From the NCBI RefSeq assembly GCF_000230555.1, contig NC_016078.1, positions 2,046,001 through 2,110,000 of the forward strand: a stretch of 64,000 nucleotides of DNA. Direction: 5' to 3'. This DNA comes from Pelagibacterium halotolerans B2. GTDB lineage: Bacteria > Pseudomonadota > Alphaproteobacteria > Rhizobiales > Devosiaceae. Positions 16,933-25,391 of this stretch are shown here, piece by piece. The translations under genes and the position numbers were made by a program. Numbering within the stretch: position 1 is the stretch's first letter; every line of letters begins with the position of its first letter. The notes below the pieces were generated by a model. It saw only the letters and a list, made by a program, of their open reading frames with translations, was not told where the DNA came from and made no database searches.

Positions 16933-17745
16933 ATGACCGCCATATGGGGACAACTGGTCGGCGTCTATGCCATCTGGCTGCGCGAGGTCAAACGCTCTCT
17001 GCGCGACAAGGGCCAGTTGATCGGCGGCATCAGCCGGCCATTGCTGTGGGTGCTGATCCTCGGCATCGGCCTCAATCCCTATTTCCGCGGCGAAGTCTAT
17101 GGCGAAGTGCGGTTCGTGGTGCCCTACACCTATCTCCAGTTCATCTTCCCCGCCGTTATCGTCCTCAACATTCTCTACACCTCAATCCAGTCGGCCGTTT
17201 CGCTCATCTGGGACCGCGAATTCGGATTCCTGCGCGAGGTGCTGGTCTCGCCCATGTCGCGCAACATGGTGCTGCTGGGCAAGGTTCTGGGCGGTGCGAC
17301 CACCGCTGTCATCCATGGCTGCATGGTGCTCGTCGTCGCGCGCTTTGTCGGCGTAATTCTGACGTGGGAAACCATCCTTGCGGCCATTGGCCTGATGTTC
17401 GCCCTTGCGTTCGGGCTGACCGCCTTCGGCATCGTCATTGCCAATTACGTTCGGGGCTTCGAGAGCTTCGGGGTGTTTTCCAACGCGGTGATCCTGCCGC
17501 TCTATTTCACCGCGAGTTCGGTCTTCCCACTCGATCCGGCATTGACCCGTGCCCAGACGCTGGTCACCTATCCCGAATGGCTGGTCATCATCGTCGAGCA
17601 CAATCCGCTGACCTATGCCGTTGACGCGATGCGCGGCATCCTCATCAAGTTCAACCAGTTCGATCCTGCGCTGGGCTTTCAGGTCGTGGGCATCATGGCC
17701 GTGGGGCTGTTCCTGCTGGCCATGTGGGAGTTCCGGAAAGTCTGA
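16933..17745 (+). CDS. ABC-2 type permease (PedC-like), partner of the ATPase at 13255
   Basis: 270 aa with six membrane segments. The N-terminal WLREVKRSLRDKGQLIGGISRPLLWVLILGIGLNP and EFGFLREVLVSPMSRN are the ABC-2 membrane signatures. YPEWLVIIVEHNPLTYAVDAMRG is the conserved C-terminal segment of DrrB/NodJ-type permeases. It pairs logically with the DrrA-like ATPase at 13255 and resembles the alcohol-ABC permease PedC found beside PQQ alcohol dehydrogenases. It may export a toxic substrate or product, or a cofactor. It starts 9 nt after the preceding gene and overlaps the next by 1 nt. Confidence 0.8.
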   Translation: MTAIWGQLVGVYAIWLREVKRSLRDKGQLIGGISRPLLWVLILGIGLNPYFRGEVYGEVRFVVPYTYLQFIFPAVIVLNILYTSIQSAVSLIWDREFGFLREVLVSPMSRNMVLLGKVLGGATTAVIHGCMVLVVARFVGVILTWETILAAIGLMFALAFGLTAFGIVIANYVRGFESFGVFSNAVILPLYFTASSVFPLDPALTRAQTLVTYPEWLVIIVEHNPLTYAVDAMRGILIKFNQFDPALGFQVVGIMAVGLFLLAMWEFRKV

Positions 17746-18590
17746 TGTCCGCCACCGCCCCCACAGGTCCGCGAAAGCGGCATTGGTTGTTCGACATGAT
17801 TCCGCTGGCACTCTGCTTTGCGCTGCTGTTTGCCGTGAGTTTTCTGCCGCCCGACAATGCGCGCCATGAAGTCGACCGCCTCGGTCGTTTGAGCGTGTGC
17901 ATGCCCAACCTCTACCCGCCGCTGGTAACCGATAATGCGGATATGCCGGGTTTCGAAGTCGAATTGATGCAGGAAATCACCGAACGGTTGGGCTGGCGGC
18001 TCAATATCGTTTCGAACGCGTCGATGGGTCGAGACTTCAATCCCCGCAACTGGCGCATCAACCGCGCCCAATGCCAGATGCTGGCCGGCGGGATCGCCAT
18101 CAATTCAACAACGAGCTCGTTCCTCGACACAACCCAGCCCCATCTCGTGACCGGATGGGCTCTGGTTGCTCCCCCCGGCGCCACCATCGATACGGTGGAA
18201 AGCCCGGTGGGCTTCATGGCGGGCCTCACCGGCCTCGACCGCATCGGGCTTGGCCAGTATATCCGCCAGCGCGGCATCACAGCGACCATCGTCAACGACG
18301 CTGCGACCCTGCGCACGCGCATGGAGGCTGGCGACTATGACGCCGCGATCACCGAAGCGCTTCTGGCCAGCACCACTTTTTCCGACACTGATCTGGCGAT
18401 CACAGTGCTGGGCACACCACTTGAACGCATTCCGCTTGGAATGGGGTTCTGGAAGGGCGACCTGACGCTGAAGCGCGCAGTGGAGTCGGCGGTTGCCGAC
18501 ATCCGGGCCGACGGGACATTGGCCCAACTGGCCGAGCGCTACGATCTGGACGCAGGCATCCTATGCCCATCGGAAACCGGTCGCTGCTGA
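17745..18590 (+). CDS. Membrane-anchored family-3 solute-binding protein (quinoprotein-associated)
   Basis: 281 aa from the ATG at 17745, which overlaps the previous stop (TGATG). One N-terminal membrane segment (DMIPLALCFALLFAVSFL) leads into a family-3 binding fold: GRLSVCMPNLYPPLV, FEVELMQEITERLGWRLNIV, and late LAQLAERYDLDAGIL. A KGDLTLKRAVESAVADIRADG segment resembles the end of amino-acid-type binding proteins. It is the last gene of the run. Like the protein at 4221 it has no dedicated permease, so a role in dehydrogenase assembly or electron transfer is as likely as transport. Confidence 0.75.
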   Translation: MSATAPTGPRKRHWLFDMIPLALCFALLFAVSFLPPDNARHEVDRLGRLSVCMPNLYPPLVTDNADMPGFEVELMQEITERLGWRLNIVSNASMGRDFNPRNWRINRAQCQMLAGGIAINSTTSSFLDTTQPHLVTGWALVAPPGATIDTVESPVGFMAGLTGLDRIGLGQYIRQRGITATIVNDAATLRTRMEAGDYDAAITEALLASTTFSDTDLAITVLGTPLERIPLGMGFWKGDLTLKRAVESAVADIRADGTLAQLAERYDLDAGILCPSETGRC

Positions 18591-18653
18591 ACGGCGGACG
18601 CACGTTTCAGGCGCGATCGCTCGACCGGTGGGAAAGCTGGTGCCTTGCAGATC

Positions 18654-20573
18654 CTATTTCGGGACGACGCGCATGAATCCTGCAAAGAACCCCGCCAGCT
18701 CGTCATATGCGTCGATGGGCAGCACATGCGCGACATACTGGTCCGGCCTTACGACCAACAGACAGCCCCGTTGCCTGTCGATACCGCGCATCTCGAAAAT
18801 ATCCCCCTTCCGCGGATCGGGACAGAACATTTTCTCATAGTCGATCAGTCCCAGTTTTCCCTTACGCGGCAGCAGAAATTCCGGCATGGCCTCGAGCGCC
18901 AGCTTTCTGTGATCCTGCTGGAAGACGGCACGCACATCAATGATGGCGTCGATGTCCTCACCAGCCGGCGTATGAGTACGAACCGGCGAGTTGCCGGCCC
19001 CTGCCAGGAACCGGCAAAGTGCCCTGATCCTGCCTCCTTCAAGCGTTGGGTCCTCGTGGGGAGCAAAGGCATAAAGACGCCACCGCGCGTCCGCCAAAAG
19101 CGTGTGCCCGAGTTCCATGGCTTTCGCATCGGTGAGCCGCACAACCGGAGCCGAGTGAAAGCGTGTGCCGATTTCAAAGCCTGTTGCAAGGTCTTGCCAT
19201 GCATCGGAACCTGTTAGCACCGACGGCGTGTAAGTTACCGACATGCCCGCCGTGTAGCGGCCATGCTGTATGAAGTAGCGCTGGAACCTGGGCTCCTCCC
19301 CGTTCTCGCCGTCGCCCTGTTCGGGACGCTCGCTCATGATGCGCGACCATTCCCTGTCGAACGCGATAAGGTCCTGCGCCACCGCCTGGCGCTCGGCGGA
19401 ATAGCTGTGAAGAATATCCGGCTCGCACCGGCCCGTGAGCACCGAAACCAGCTTCCAGCCAAGATTGAAGGCGTCTCCCATCGAAACGTTCATCCCCTGC
19501 CCGGCCTTGGGACTGTGGGTGTGGCAGGCGTCGCCGGTGATAAAGACACGCGGCAGGCGCTGGGTTGCCTCGTCGTGGGGGACATCGTCGAACTTGTCGG
19601 TGAGCCGCTGCCCGATCTCGTACACCGACCACCAGGCGACCTCCCGGACATCGAAGCTGTAGGGATGCAAAATGCGTTGAGCGGCCGCGATAAGTTGGTC
19701 GATGCCGATATTGCGACTGGCCACCCGTTCGCCCGCAGAGAGCTTGTCCAACTCGATATAGAGCCGGGTGAGATACCCGCCTTCGCGCGGTATGACGATG
19801 ATATTGCCTTCGTTTTCCGACTGAATCAGCGTCTTGCACCGAATGTCGGGAAAATCGGTAACCGCCAGCACATCCATGACGCCCCAGGCCTGATTGGCCG
19901 AATCTCCGACAAGCTCGCGCCCTATCGCCTTGCGGACACCGCTCCGCGCGCCGTCGCTTCCCACGACATAACGCGCGCGAACGGTGATCACTTCACCTTT
20001 CCGGTCTCCGTCCTGCCGTTCAAGGGTGACCTTTACCGGGCAGTCGCCAGCCGCCTCGTCGATTTCCAGATCGACGAACTCCAGACCATAGTCCGGCACC
20101 AGCCGCGATGCGGATTTTGCCATGATTTCGAGATACATATCGTGTACGCGCGCCTGATTGAGGATCATGTGGGGCATCTCCGAAAGCCCCTCCTCCACAT
20201 CCTCAATCCGGCCATTGCGCACAATCGATCCCGGCCGGCCCGGATCGGGCTTCCAGAACGTGGTTTCATTGACCCAATAGCCCTGCTTGAGGACCTTTTC
20301 GGCAAAGCCGAAGGCATTGAACATTTCCATCGAACGGCAGGAAATGCCGTCGGCTTGTCCCTTTTCCAGGGGACCGGACCGGCGCTCGACAATGCGTGTA
20401 CGAATTTCGGGAAAGGCCGCCAGTTGCGCCGCCAGGGTCAGCCCCGCCGGACCGGCGCCCACGATGAGGACATCGACTGTATCGGGAAGATCACCCTGTC
20501 CGGCTTCCCTGCCGGGGGCGGCATCGCTTATGTCGGGATCGCCAGGACGAAAACCATTGAAATGATACTGCAC
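18654..20573 (-). CDS. FAD-dependent aromatic hydroxylase, 3-hydroxybenzoate 4-monooxygenase (MobA)-like
   Basis: 639 aa. The FAD-binding GxGxxG is VLIVGAGPAGLTLAAQ, the middle DG motif is YVVGSDGARSGVRKAIG, and the GD motif is VFITGDACHTHSPKAGQGMNVSMGDAFNLGWKL. A C-terminal thioredoxin-like domain follows, as in phenol hydroxylase and MobA. The length equals that remembered for Comamonas MobA, which makes protocatechuate from 3-hydroxybenzoate. Phenol 2-monooxygenase activity cannot be excluded. It is transcribed away from the MarR gene and lies beside a TRAP transporter and an extradiol dioxygenase gene. Confidence 0.8.
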   Translation of the reverse strand: MQYHFNGFRPGDPDISDAAPGREAGQGDLPDTVDVLIVGAGPAGLTLAAQLAAFPEIRTRIVERRSGPLEKGQADGISCRSMEMFNAFGFAEKVLKQGYWVNETTFWKPDPGRPGSIVRNGRIEDVEEGLSEMPHMILNQARVHDMYLEIMAKSASRLVPDYGLEFVDLEIDEAAGDCPVKVTLERQDGDRKGEVITVRARYVVGSDGARSGVRKAIGRELVGDSANQAWGVMDVLAVTDFPDIRCKTLIQSENEGNIIVIPREGGYLTRLYIELDKLSAGERVASRNIGIDQLIAAAQRILHPYSFDVREVAWWSVYEIGQRLTDKFDDVPHDEATQRLPRVFITGDACHTHSPKAGQGMNVSMGDAFNLGWKLVSVLTGRCEPDILHSYSAERQAVAQDLIAFDREWSRIMSERPEQGDGENGEEPRFQRYFIQHGRYTAGMSVTYTPSVLTGSDAWQDLATGFEIGTRFHSAPVVRLTDAKAMELGHTLLADARWRLYAFAPHEDPTLEGGRIRALCRFLAGAGNSPVRTHTPAGEDIDAIIDVRAVFQQDHRKLALEAMPEFLLPRKGKLGLIDYEKMFCPDPRKGDIFEMRGIDRQRGCLLVVRPDQYVAHVLPIDAYDELAGFFAGFMRVVPK

Positions 20574-20593
20574 GCCTCACTCCTCGCAAATTT

Positions 20594-20605
20594 AGTATGT
20601 GTACT
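20594..20605. promoter_or_regulatory. 12-bp inverted repeat between mobA-like and marR genes
   Basis: AGTA-TGTG-TACT is a perfect inverted repeat in the AT-rich divergent promoter region, 21 bp upstream of the hydroxylase start. A MarR-family operator is the natural guess. A separate GTCAACAT lies at 20632–20639; the same box in the other orientation (ATGTTGAC) occurs upstream of the TRAP genes. Confidence 0.4.
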
Positions 20606-20718
20606 TATTATATTGATGTTCTTCGCGCCCGGTCAACATTAAAAGTAGGGCCGAGGGTGCGATTTCGTTATTCTGATCGCCAGATTCGATGCTGAACGGA
20701 GGCCGAGGGAGACGCCGG

Positions 20719-21162
20719 ATGTATATGAGTTCGAAAATGCCGGGACACCTGATCCGTCGTCTGCACCAATACTCGACGCAGGTGTTCCTGCAGCGTGCCC
20801 GCGAGGCCGGTTTTGACCTGACCCCCGTTCAGTTCGCTGCGCTCGACGCACTCCGCGATCGGCCGGGCACCGACCAGGCCGGGCTTGCCGAAGCCATCGG
20901 GAAGGATCGGGCCACAATCGGCGCCGTCGTCGATCGTCTGGAGCAGAAAAACCTTTTGAAACGCGATGTGAGCACAAGCGACAGACGAGCCCGCGTCCTC
21001 AGCTTGACCGACAGAGGTGAGACCCTCCTCTCCGAGGTGCTCCCTCTTGTGGAACGCCTTCAGAAGGAAATTCTGCCCGGACTCGACGACGCCGAATACG
21101 AGCAGTTCATAGCCCTTGCCGCCAAGGCCGCCGCAGCAGCGCGGGCTTTAGACGAACAATAG
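20719..21162 (+). CDS. MarR-family transcriptional regulator
   Basis: 147 aa from the ATG at 20719, preceded by GAGGGA at 8 nt. An in-frame ATG at 20689 would add ten Arg/Gly-rich residues. The winged helix covers FDLTPVQFAALDALRDRPGTDQAGLAEAIGKDRATIGAVVDRLEQKNLLKR, and the wing is STSDRRARVLSLTDRGE. It is divergent from the MobA-like gene and convergent with the TRAP operon, so control of aromatic uptake and hydroxylation by an aromatic ligand is likely. Confidence 0.88.
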   Translation: MYMSSKMPGHLIRRLHQYSTQVFLQRAREAGFDLTPVQFAALDALRDRPGTDQAGLAEAIGKDRATIGAVVDRLEQKNLLKRDVSTSDRRARVLSLTDRGETLLSEVLPLVERLQKEILPGLDDAEYEQFIALAAKAAAAARALDEQ

Positions 21163-21210
21163 GTCTTGCCCTGGACCGGACCGGCGCACGACCGATGCGC
21201 CGGCCCTGGT

Positions 21211-22515
21211 TTATCCGAACATCGCCTGGGGAATAAGCAGGGCAGTCTGCGGGAACAGCACCATAAGCAACAGCCCCAGTCCCATTGCCAACCAGAACGG
21301 CAGAACGCCGCGGAAGATGGTGGACATCGGGACGTCCTGTGCGATGCCTTTCACCACAAAGACATTCATCCCCACCGGCGGCGTGATCATCCCCATCTCG
21401 ATCATGACCACCGCAATCACTCCGAACCAGATCGGATCGAACCCCATGCCCACGACGATGGGAAAGAAAATCGGGATGGTAACCACCAGCATTGCAAGCC
21501 CGTCCATGAACGTGCCCAGCACCAGATAGGCAAGAACGATAAGCAGCAAAACGCCGTACGGTCCGAGCCCGAGCGAGGTCATCGCTTCTCCCAATGTGCC
21601 CGGCAGGTCAGTCAGCGCCAGGAACGGATTGAGCACGCTCGCGCCAATGATGATGAGATAGAGCATCGCTGTGGTTCGCACTGTGTCCGAGAGGGCCAGT
21701 GTCGCTGATCGCAGCGTCAGCTTGCCCGTGAACAAGGCCATCATGACCACAAGGCCGGCGCCGATACCGGCCGCCTCGACCGGTGTGAAAACACCGAGGT
21801 AGATGCCGCCGATCGAAACGATGATGACCAGGATCAACGGCAACGCCCGCAAGGTGGCGGCGACGCGTTCTCCAAAGGGCATGCGCGGTCCACGTGGCCC
21901 GGCGGCGGGATCGCGAAGCGTTACGATCAGAACGGTAAAGATGAACAGTCCCGTCAACAGCAGCCCCGGCAGGATGCCCGCCATGAAAAGCTGACCGATG
22001 CTCTGTTCGGTGAGGATCGCGTAGATGACGAATCCGGTCGATGGCGGAATAAGGAAACCGAGCGTTCCCCCTGCCGCCACGGCGCCCGTCGCCAGACTGC
22101 TCGAATAACCGAAGCGCTTCATCTCCGGCAGGGCTACCTTGCCAATCGTCACGGCGGTCGCGACAGACGACCCGCTGACGGCGGAAAACGAGGCACAGCC
22201 AAGGATCGAAGCGGAGGCCAACCCGCCGGGCATCCGCCCCACCCAGGCAAAGGCCGCGTCATAGAGCCCCTTGCTGAACCCTGCGACCGAGGCGATGTTT
22301 CCCATCAGGATGAAAAGCGGAATGACCGTCAGCGAATAATTGGAGACCGCAGAGAAGGTCTCGGTCAGGAACAGGGCGTTGGCCGCTCGTCCACCGCTCA
22401 GCACCCAGGTCCCGACAAAACCGACAGCCAGCATTGCCATGCCGACGGGCGTGCGCAGGATCATCAGGATGAACATCGCCCCGATGCCCGAAAGACCAAT
22501 GGCAAAATCAGTCAT
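21211..22515 (-). CDS. TRAP transporter large permease (DctM)
   Basis: 434 aa with about 12–13 hydrophobic helices. DctM hallmarks include VIPLFILMGNIASVAGFSKGLYDAA, GGLASASILGCASFSAVSGSSVATA, FLIPPSTGFVIYAILTEQSIGQLFMAGILPG and EMGMITPPVGMNVFVVKG. The ATG at 22515 is chosen; it overlaps the DctQ end by 8 nt. A GTG at 22521 would add two residues. It is the last gene of a DctP–DctQ–DctM operon. The neighbouring hydroxylase suggests that an aromatic acid is the cargo. Confidence 0.9.
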   Translation of the reverse strand: MTDFAIGLSGIGAMFILMILRTPVGMAMLAVGFVGTWVLSGGRAANALFLTETFSAVSNYSLTVIPLFILMGNIASVAGFSKGLYDAAFAWVGRMPGGLASASILGCASFSAVSGSSVATAVTIGKVALPEMKRFGYSSSLATGAVAAGGTLGFLIPPSTGFVIYAILTEQSIGQLFMAGILPGLLLTGLFIFTVLIVTLRDPAAGPRGPRMPFGERVAATLRALPLILVIIVSIGGIYLGVFTPVEAAGIGAGLVVMMALFTGKLTLRSATLALSDTVRTTAMLYLIIIGASVLNPFLALTDLPGTLGEAMTSLGLGPYGVLLLIVLAYLVLGTFMDGLAMLVVTIPIFFPIVVGMGFDPIWFGVIAVVMIEMGMITPPVGMNVFVVKGIAQDVPMSTIFRGVLPFWLAMGLGLLLMVLFPQTALLIPQAMFG

Positions 22516-23035
22516 TGGCACGCGCTCCGGCCCGAACGATGTCCAGAAGCTGCAGCGTCAGAACAACCACGTAGAGAACGGCACTCAGCGCCATCAGCCC
22601 ATAGAACGGCCAGAACGGAATGCTTATCATGTTGGTTACGTCGCCATACTCAAAAGCGTCGAACGCCTTGTCCCAGGCGCGCCATGCCAGAACGCCCAGC
22701 AGGAACATGCCCAGCACGCGCGCGATAATATCGCCGATAAACCGGCCCCACGGGCCGATTGCGCCATCGAGAACATCGACCCTGACATGGGCCTCGCGCT
22801 GCGCCGCCGCCGGCATCGCCAACATGACCAGCGCCACAGAACCGAGCTGTATGATCTCGTTGGAGCCGAGAATGGGCGCGGAAAGAAAGTAGCGCATAAT
22901 GACGCCCACGAACGTCGCCAGTAACAGAACGATCAAGGCCAGCGACGAAAGCAGGGTCAGTCCGCGGACCGCCCACTCGACCAATGCCGAGTGGGACAAT
23001 CCACCATCCCTGCCGCCGGTCGGGACGTCACTCAT
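22508..23035 (-). CDS. TRAP transporter small permease (DctQ)
   Basis: 175 aa with four membrane helices: LTLLSSLALIVLLLATFVGVIMRYFL, IIQLGSVALVMLAMPAAAQREAHVRVDVL, GRFIGDIIARVLGMFLLGVLAWRAWD and IPFWPFYGLMALSAVLYVVVL. The REAHVRVD segment is the usual DctQ loop. The ATG at 23035 overlaps the binding-protein stop. The N-terminal 30 residues of the longer frame are antisense-like and excluded. Confidence 0.88.
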   Translation of the reverse strand: MSDVPTGGRDGGLSHSALVEWAVRGLTLLSSLALIVLLLATFVGVIMRYFLSAPILGSNEIIQLGSVALVMLAMPAAAQREAHVRVDVLDGAIGPWGRFIGDIIARVLGMFLLGVLAWRAWDKAFDAFEYGDVTNMISIPFWPFYGLMALSAVLYVVVLTLQLLDIVRAGARAND

Positions 23036-24014
23036 CGCCGAGTGCTTCCACATAGGCCCGCGCGTCGACGCCCGCCGCTTCGGCTTCCTCGATGATCTGC
23101 TCGACAACGGGCGCGGATGCGGCATTGAAAGCCTCGACGGCCTCGGGGGACAATTCGATCACTTCCTTGCCCTCGGTTGCCGCGAAATCGTCGAGTGCCG
23201 TATTGGCGATTTCGAGCCACGCCGCGTTCCCGTTGAGCGCGGCCTCACGGCCGGCCTCGAGGACCACGGCCTGCTGGTCGTCTGAAAGACTTTCAAAACC
23301 GTCGCGGTTCATGACCAGGAAGAACTGCGAAATCGCGGTGTCCATTCCGACCGTGATGTAATTGGTCACCTCGGCAAGGCGGAATGCGGTCAGCGTAGTA
23401 GCGTCGATCATGGCGCCATCGATGACGCCGGTCTGCATCGCGTTGTAAACGTCGGTCGCGGGCATTGAAACCGGAACGCCACCCCAGGCCTCGACGACCA
23501 AGCCGGCGTTGCGGGACGGCACGCGGATATTGAGGCCGTTCAGATCGTCCATCGAGCGGATGGGCTGGCTCGCGGTGAACAGCAGATTGGGCGCGTTGTT
23601 CCACAGGCTCAAAAGCACAACGCGACGATACTCGTCCGAGAGCATGTCGATATTGGCAAGCATGCGCTCAGTGCCCGTTTCCGGATCGATCACGCCCGGC
23701 AGTTCCGCAAGCAGTGTTTTGGGGAACGTCGAGGCGGTATAGCCAGGCAGGCTGAATACGATTTCGGCAACGCCATCAACCGCACGATTGTACTGCTCGG
23801 CCGGGCCCGGGCCAAGCTCGCCGCCCATGAAGACGCGCACCGTGACCTCGCCATCGGTCCCTTCCGAGATCGCCTCTGCCATCGGCGTATAGACCGAGTC
23901 GACGACGAAATGAGTGGGAGGCTGGAAGTCAGCCAGCTTGAGCTCGACCGCCAGTGCTGGCGTCGCAACCAATGTCGCCGCGGCCAATGCCGCAGCCAAT
24001 GATTTTGCAGTCAT
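23028..24014 (-). CDS. TRAP transporter periplasmic binding protein (DctP family)
   Basis: 328 aa. The signal peptide (SLAAALAAATLVATPALA) is cleaved near residue 23, and the start has a GGGAGG element. DctP features are LKLADFQPPTHFVVDSVYTPMAEAI, VRVFMGGELGPGPAEQYNRAVDGVAEIVFSLPGYT and LNIRVPSRNAGLVVEAWGGVPVSMPATDVYNAMQTGVIDG; the Arg in IRVPSR is the usual carboxylate ligand. It is first in a three-gene operon with 8-nt overlaps. An organic or aromatic acid is the expected ligand. Confidence 0.92.
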   Translation of the reverse strand: MTAKSLAAALAAATLVATPALAVELKLADFQPPTHFVVDSVYTPMAEAISEGTDGEVTVRVFMGGELGPGPAEQYNRAVDGVAEIVFSLPGYTASTFPKTLLAELPGVIDPETGTERMLANIDMLSDEYRRVVLLSLWNNAPNLLFTASQPIRSMDDLNGLNIRVPSRNAGLVVEAWGGVPVSMPATDVYNAMQTGVIDGAMIDATTLTAFRLAEVTNYITVGMDTAISQFFLVMNRDGFESLSDDQQAVVLEAGREAALNGNAAWLEIANTALDDFAATEGKEVIELSPEAVEAFNAASAPVVEQIIEEAEAAGVDARAYVEALGDE

Positions 24015-24161
24015 GATTTCCTCCCGTGCTGCATATCAATCCGGCGCCCTTGGGCCCGTCTTCCACTGGGACCGCGTGGCGGAGCATCGCTCCGAACCCG
24101 CTATACCCAGGGTCTAGTTTGCCGTCTCCTTTTGATGCGTCACGGCACCGACGGCAAATTA

Positions 24162-24204
24162 ATATGTTAACGTATCATATGTTGACTTCCCATAATTGGT
24201 CAAC
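24162..24204. promoter_or_regulatory. Direct and inverted repeats upstream of the TRAP operon
   Basis: ATATGTTAAC (24162–24171) and ATATGTTGAC (24177–24186) are direct repeats 15 bp apart. GTTGAC (24181–24186) is also mirrored by GTCAAC (24199–24204). The region is AT-rich and about 150 bp upstream of the TRAP binding-protein start. The ATGTTGAC box recurs inverted at 20632–20639, so the same regulator may act on both. Confidence 0.4.
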
Positions 24205-24248
24205 ACGAAATGTTTGGGCACGACCACAGGCTCGCGTTCCTCGACTGC

Positions 24249-25211
24249 TCACGGTTTTCCGACCGGCGGGGTGCCGTGCGTGTGAAACGTTTCGATTGTC
24301 TTGAGACCCCACGCCTGACCCTTCCTGCGGTCGGCTTCCGTCCAGACAACGGGCTTCCAGTCCGGCGCCAGGATCAGGCGGGCGCCTGCATTGGCGAGTT
24401 CCACCCTGTTGCCCGCAGGCTCCCAGACATAGAGAAAGAACGTGCCCTGGATGGCGTGTTTGTGCGGACCGGTTTCGATATGCACCCCGTTCTCAAGGAA
24501 AATATCGGCGGCGCGCAGAATGTCTTCACGCTGGTCGGTGGCATAGGTCACATGATGAAACCGTCCCTGCCCGCCCCCGTGCTCCTCGGTGCAGGCCAGA
24601 TCATAGGTCTTGTTGTTGACGGTGAACCAGCAACCGCCAAGCCGGCCGTTGTCGAGTTCGATCATCTCGGTCACGCGGCTTCCCAGACAGGTTTCCATGA
24701 AGGCGCGGAATTCGGTGACATCCTCGGCCAGGAGATTGATGTGATCGAGCCGACGGGGCGACGCTCCCTGCCCGTGAAAGCGGCTGGCCAGATTCTTCAG
24801 CGCCGGCCGGTCTTCGGGCGCGGGATCGTAGTGCCTCGTGTCCCAATAAATCTCGAAGACATGCCCGAAGGGGTCTTCGAACCGGTATGCCCTGCCATGC
24901 CCGAGATCGCCTTCGACCCAGCCCAGCGATTCGAAGCGGCTCGCCTCGATTGCCGCGACGCGCCGCATGAGCGCGGCCTCCGATGACACGCGATAGGCTA
25001 CATGGCCAATGCCCGTGGTATCCGAACGCGTCAGCTTGAGCGTATGGAACTCGTAGTCGTCCCAGGCCCGCAGATAGACGCTATCTCCCTCGCTTCCGCT
25101 TTGTTTGAGCCCATAGATTCTCGTGAAGAAATCAAGACTCTCATCGAAGCGATTGCTTAAAAGTTCGACGTGCCCGAGATGGGCAACGTCAAATATCGGT
25201 TCGACCGGCAT
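24249..25211 (-). CDS. Extradiol ring-cleavage dioxygenase, VOC superfamily (catechol 2,3-dioxygenase-like)
   Basis: 320 aa from the ATG at 25211, which has GGAGG upstream; a GTG at 25244 would add 11 residues. Two VOC modules are present. The first is VAHLGHVELLSNRFDESLDFFTRIYGL; the catalytic second one begins RLDHINLLAEDV (first iron His). A second His lies in RFHHVTYATDQ and the Glu in PAGNRVELAN, giving the 2-His-1-Glu triad. LYVWEPAGNRVE is the extradiol dioxygenase signature. The substrate is probably a catecholic ring from the nearby hydroxylase route. MobA would give protocatechuate, whose extradiol cleavage often uses an unrelated enzyme type, so the exact substrate is open. Confidence 0.8.
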   Translation of the reverse strand: MPVEPIFDVAHLGHVELLSNRFDESLDFFTRIYGLKQSGSEGDSVYLRAWDDYEFHTLKLTRSDTTGIGHVAYRVSSEAALMRRVAAIEASRFESLGWVEGDLGHGRAYRFEDPFGHVFEIYWDTRHYDPAPEDRPALKNLASRFHGQGASPRRLDHINLLAEDVTEFRAFMETCLGSRVTEMIELDNGRLGGCWFTVNNKTYDLACTEEHGGGQGRFHHVTYATDQREDILRAADIFLENGVHIETGPHKHAIQGTFFLYVWEPAGNRVELANAGARLILAPDWKPVVWTEADRRKGQAWGLKTIETFHTHGTPPVGKP

Positions 25212-25391
25212 TCTGCCTCCACCCTGCGCCGTAGCTGATTGCACGGAGCACTTTCACCACAGCCAATACGTTCCCGGCATCGTCCATCCTCTATCGGATG
25301 GTTCGATGCGTGCAGAAGGCTATTGAATGTCACAGAAGGAAACAATAATCAGACTAGAGACACTTCGTTTCCATTTGTGAACGATAGCCCG

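Noticed and set aside
19263..20642. 459-codon plus-strand frame opposite the MobA-like gene
   Set aside because: Antisense of a gene with clear FAD motifs; no ribosome site and no recognisable domain.
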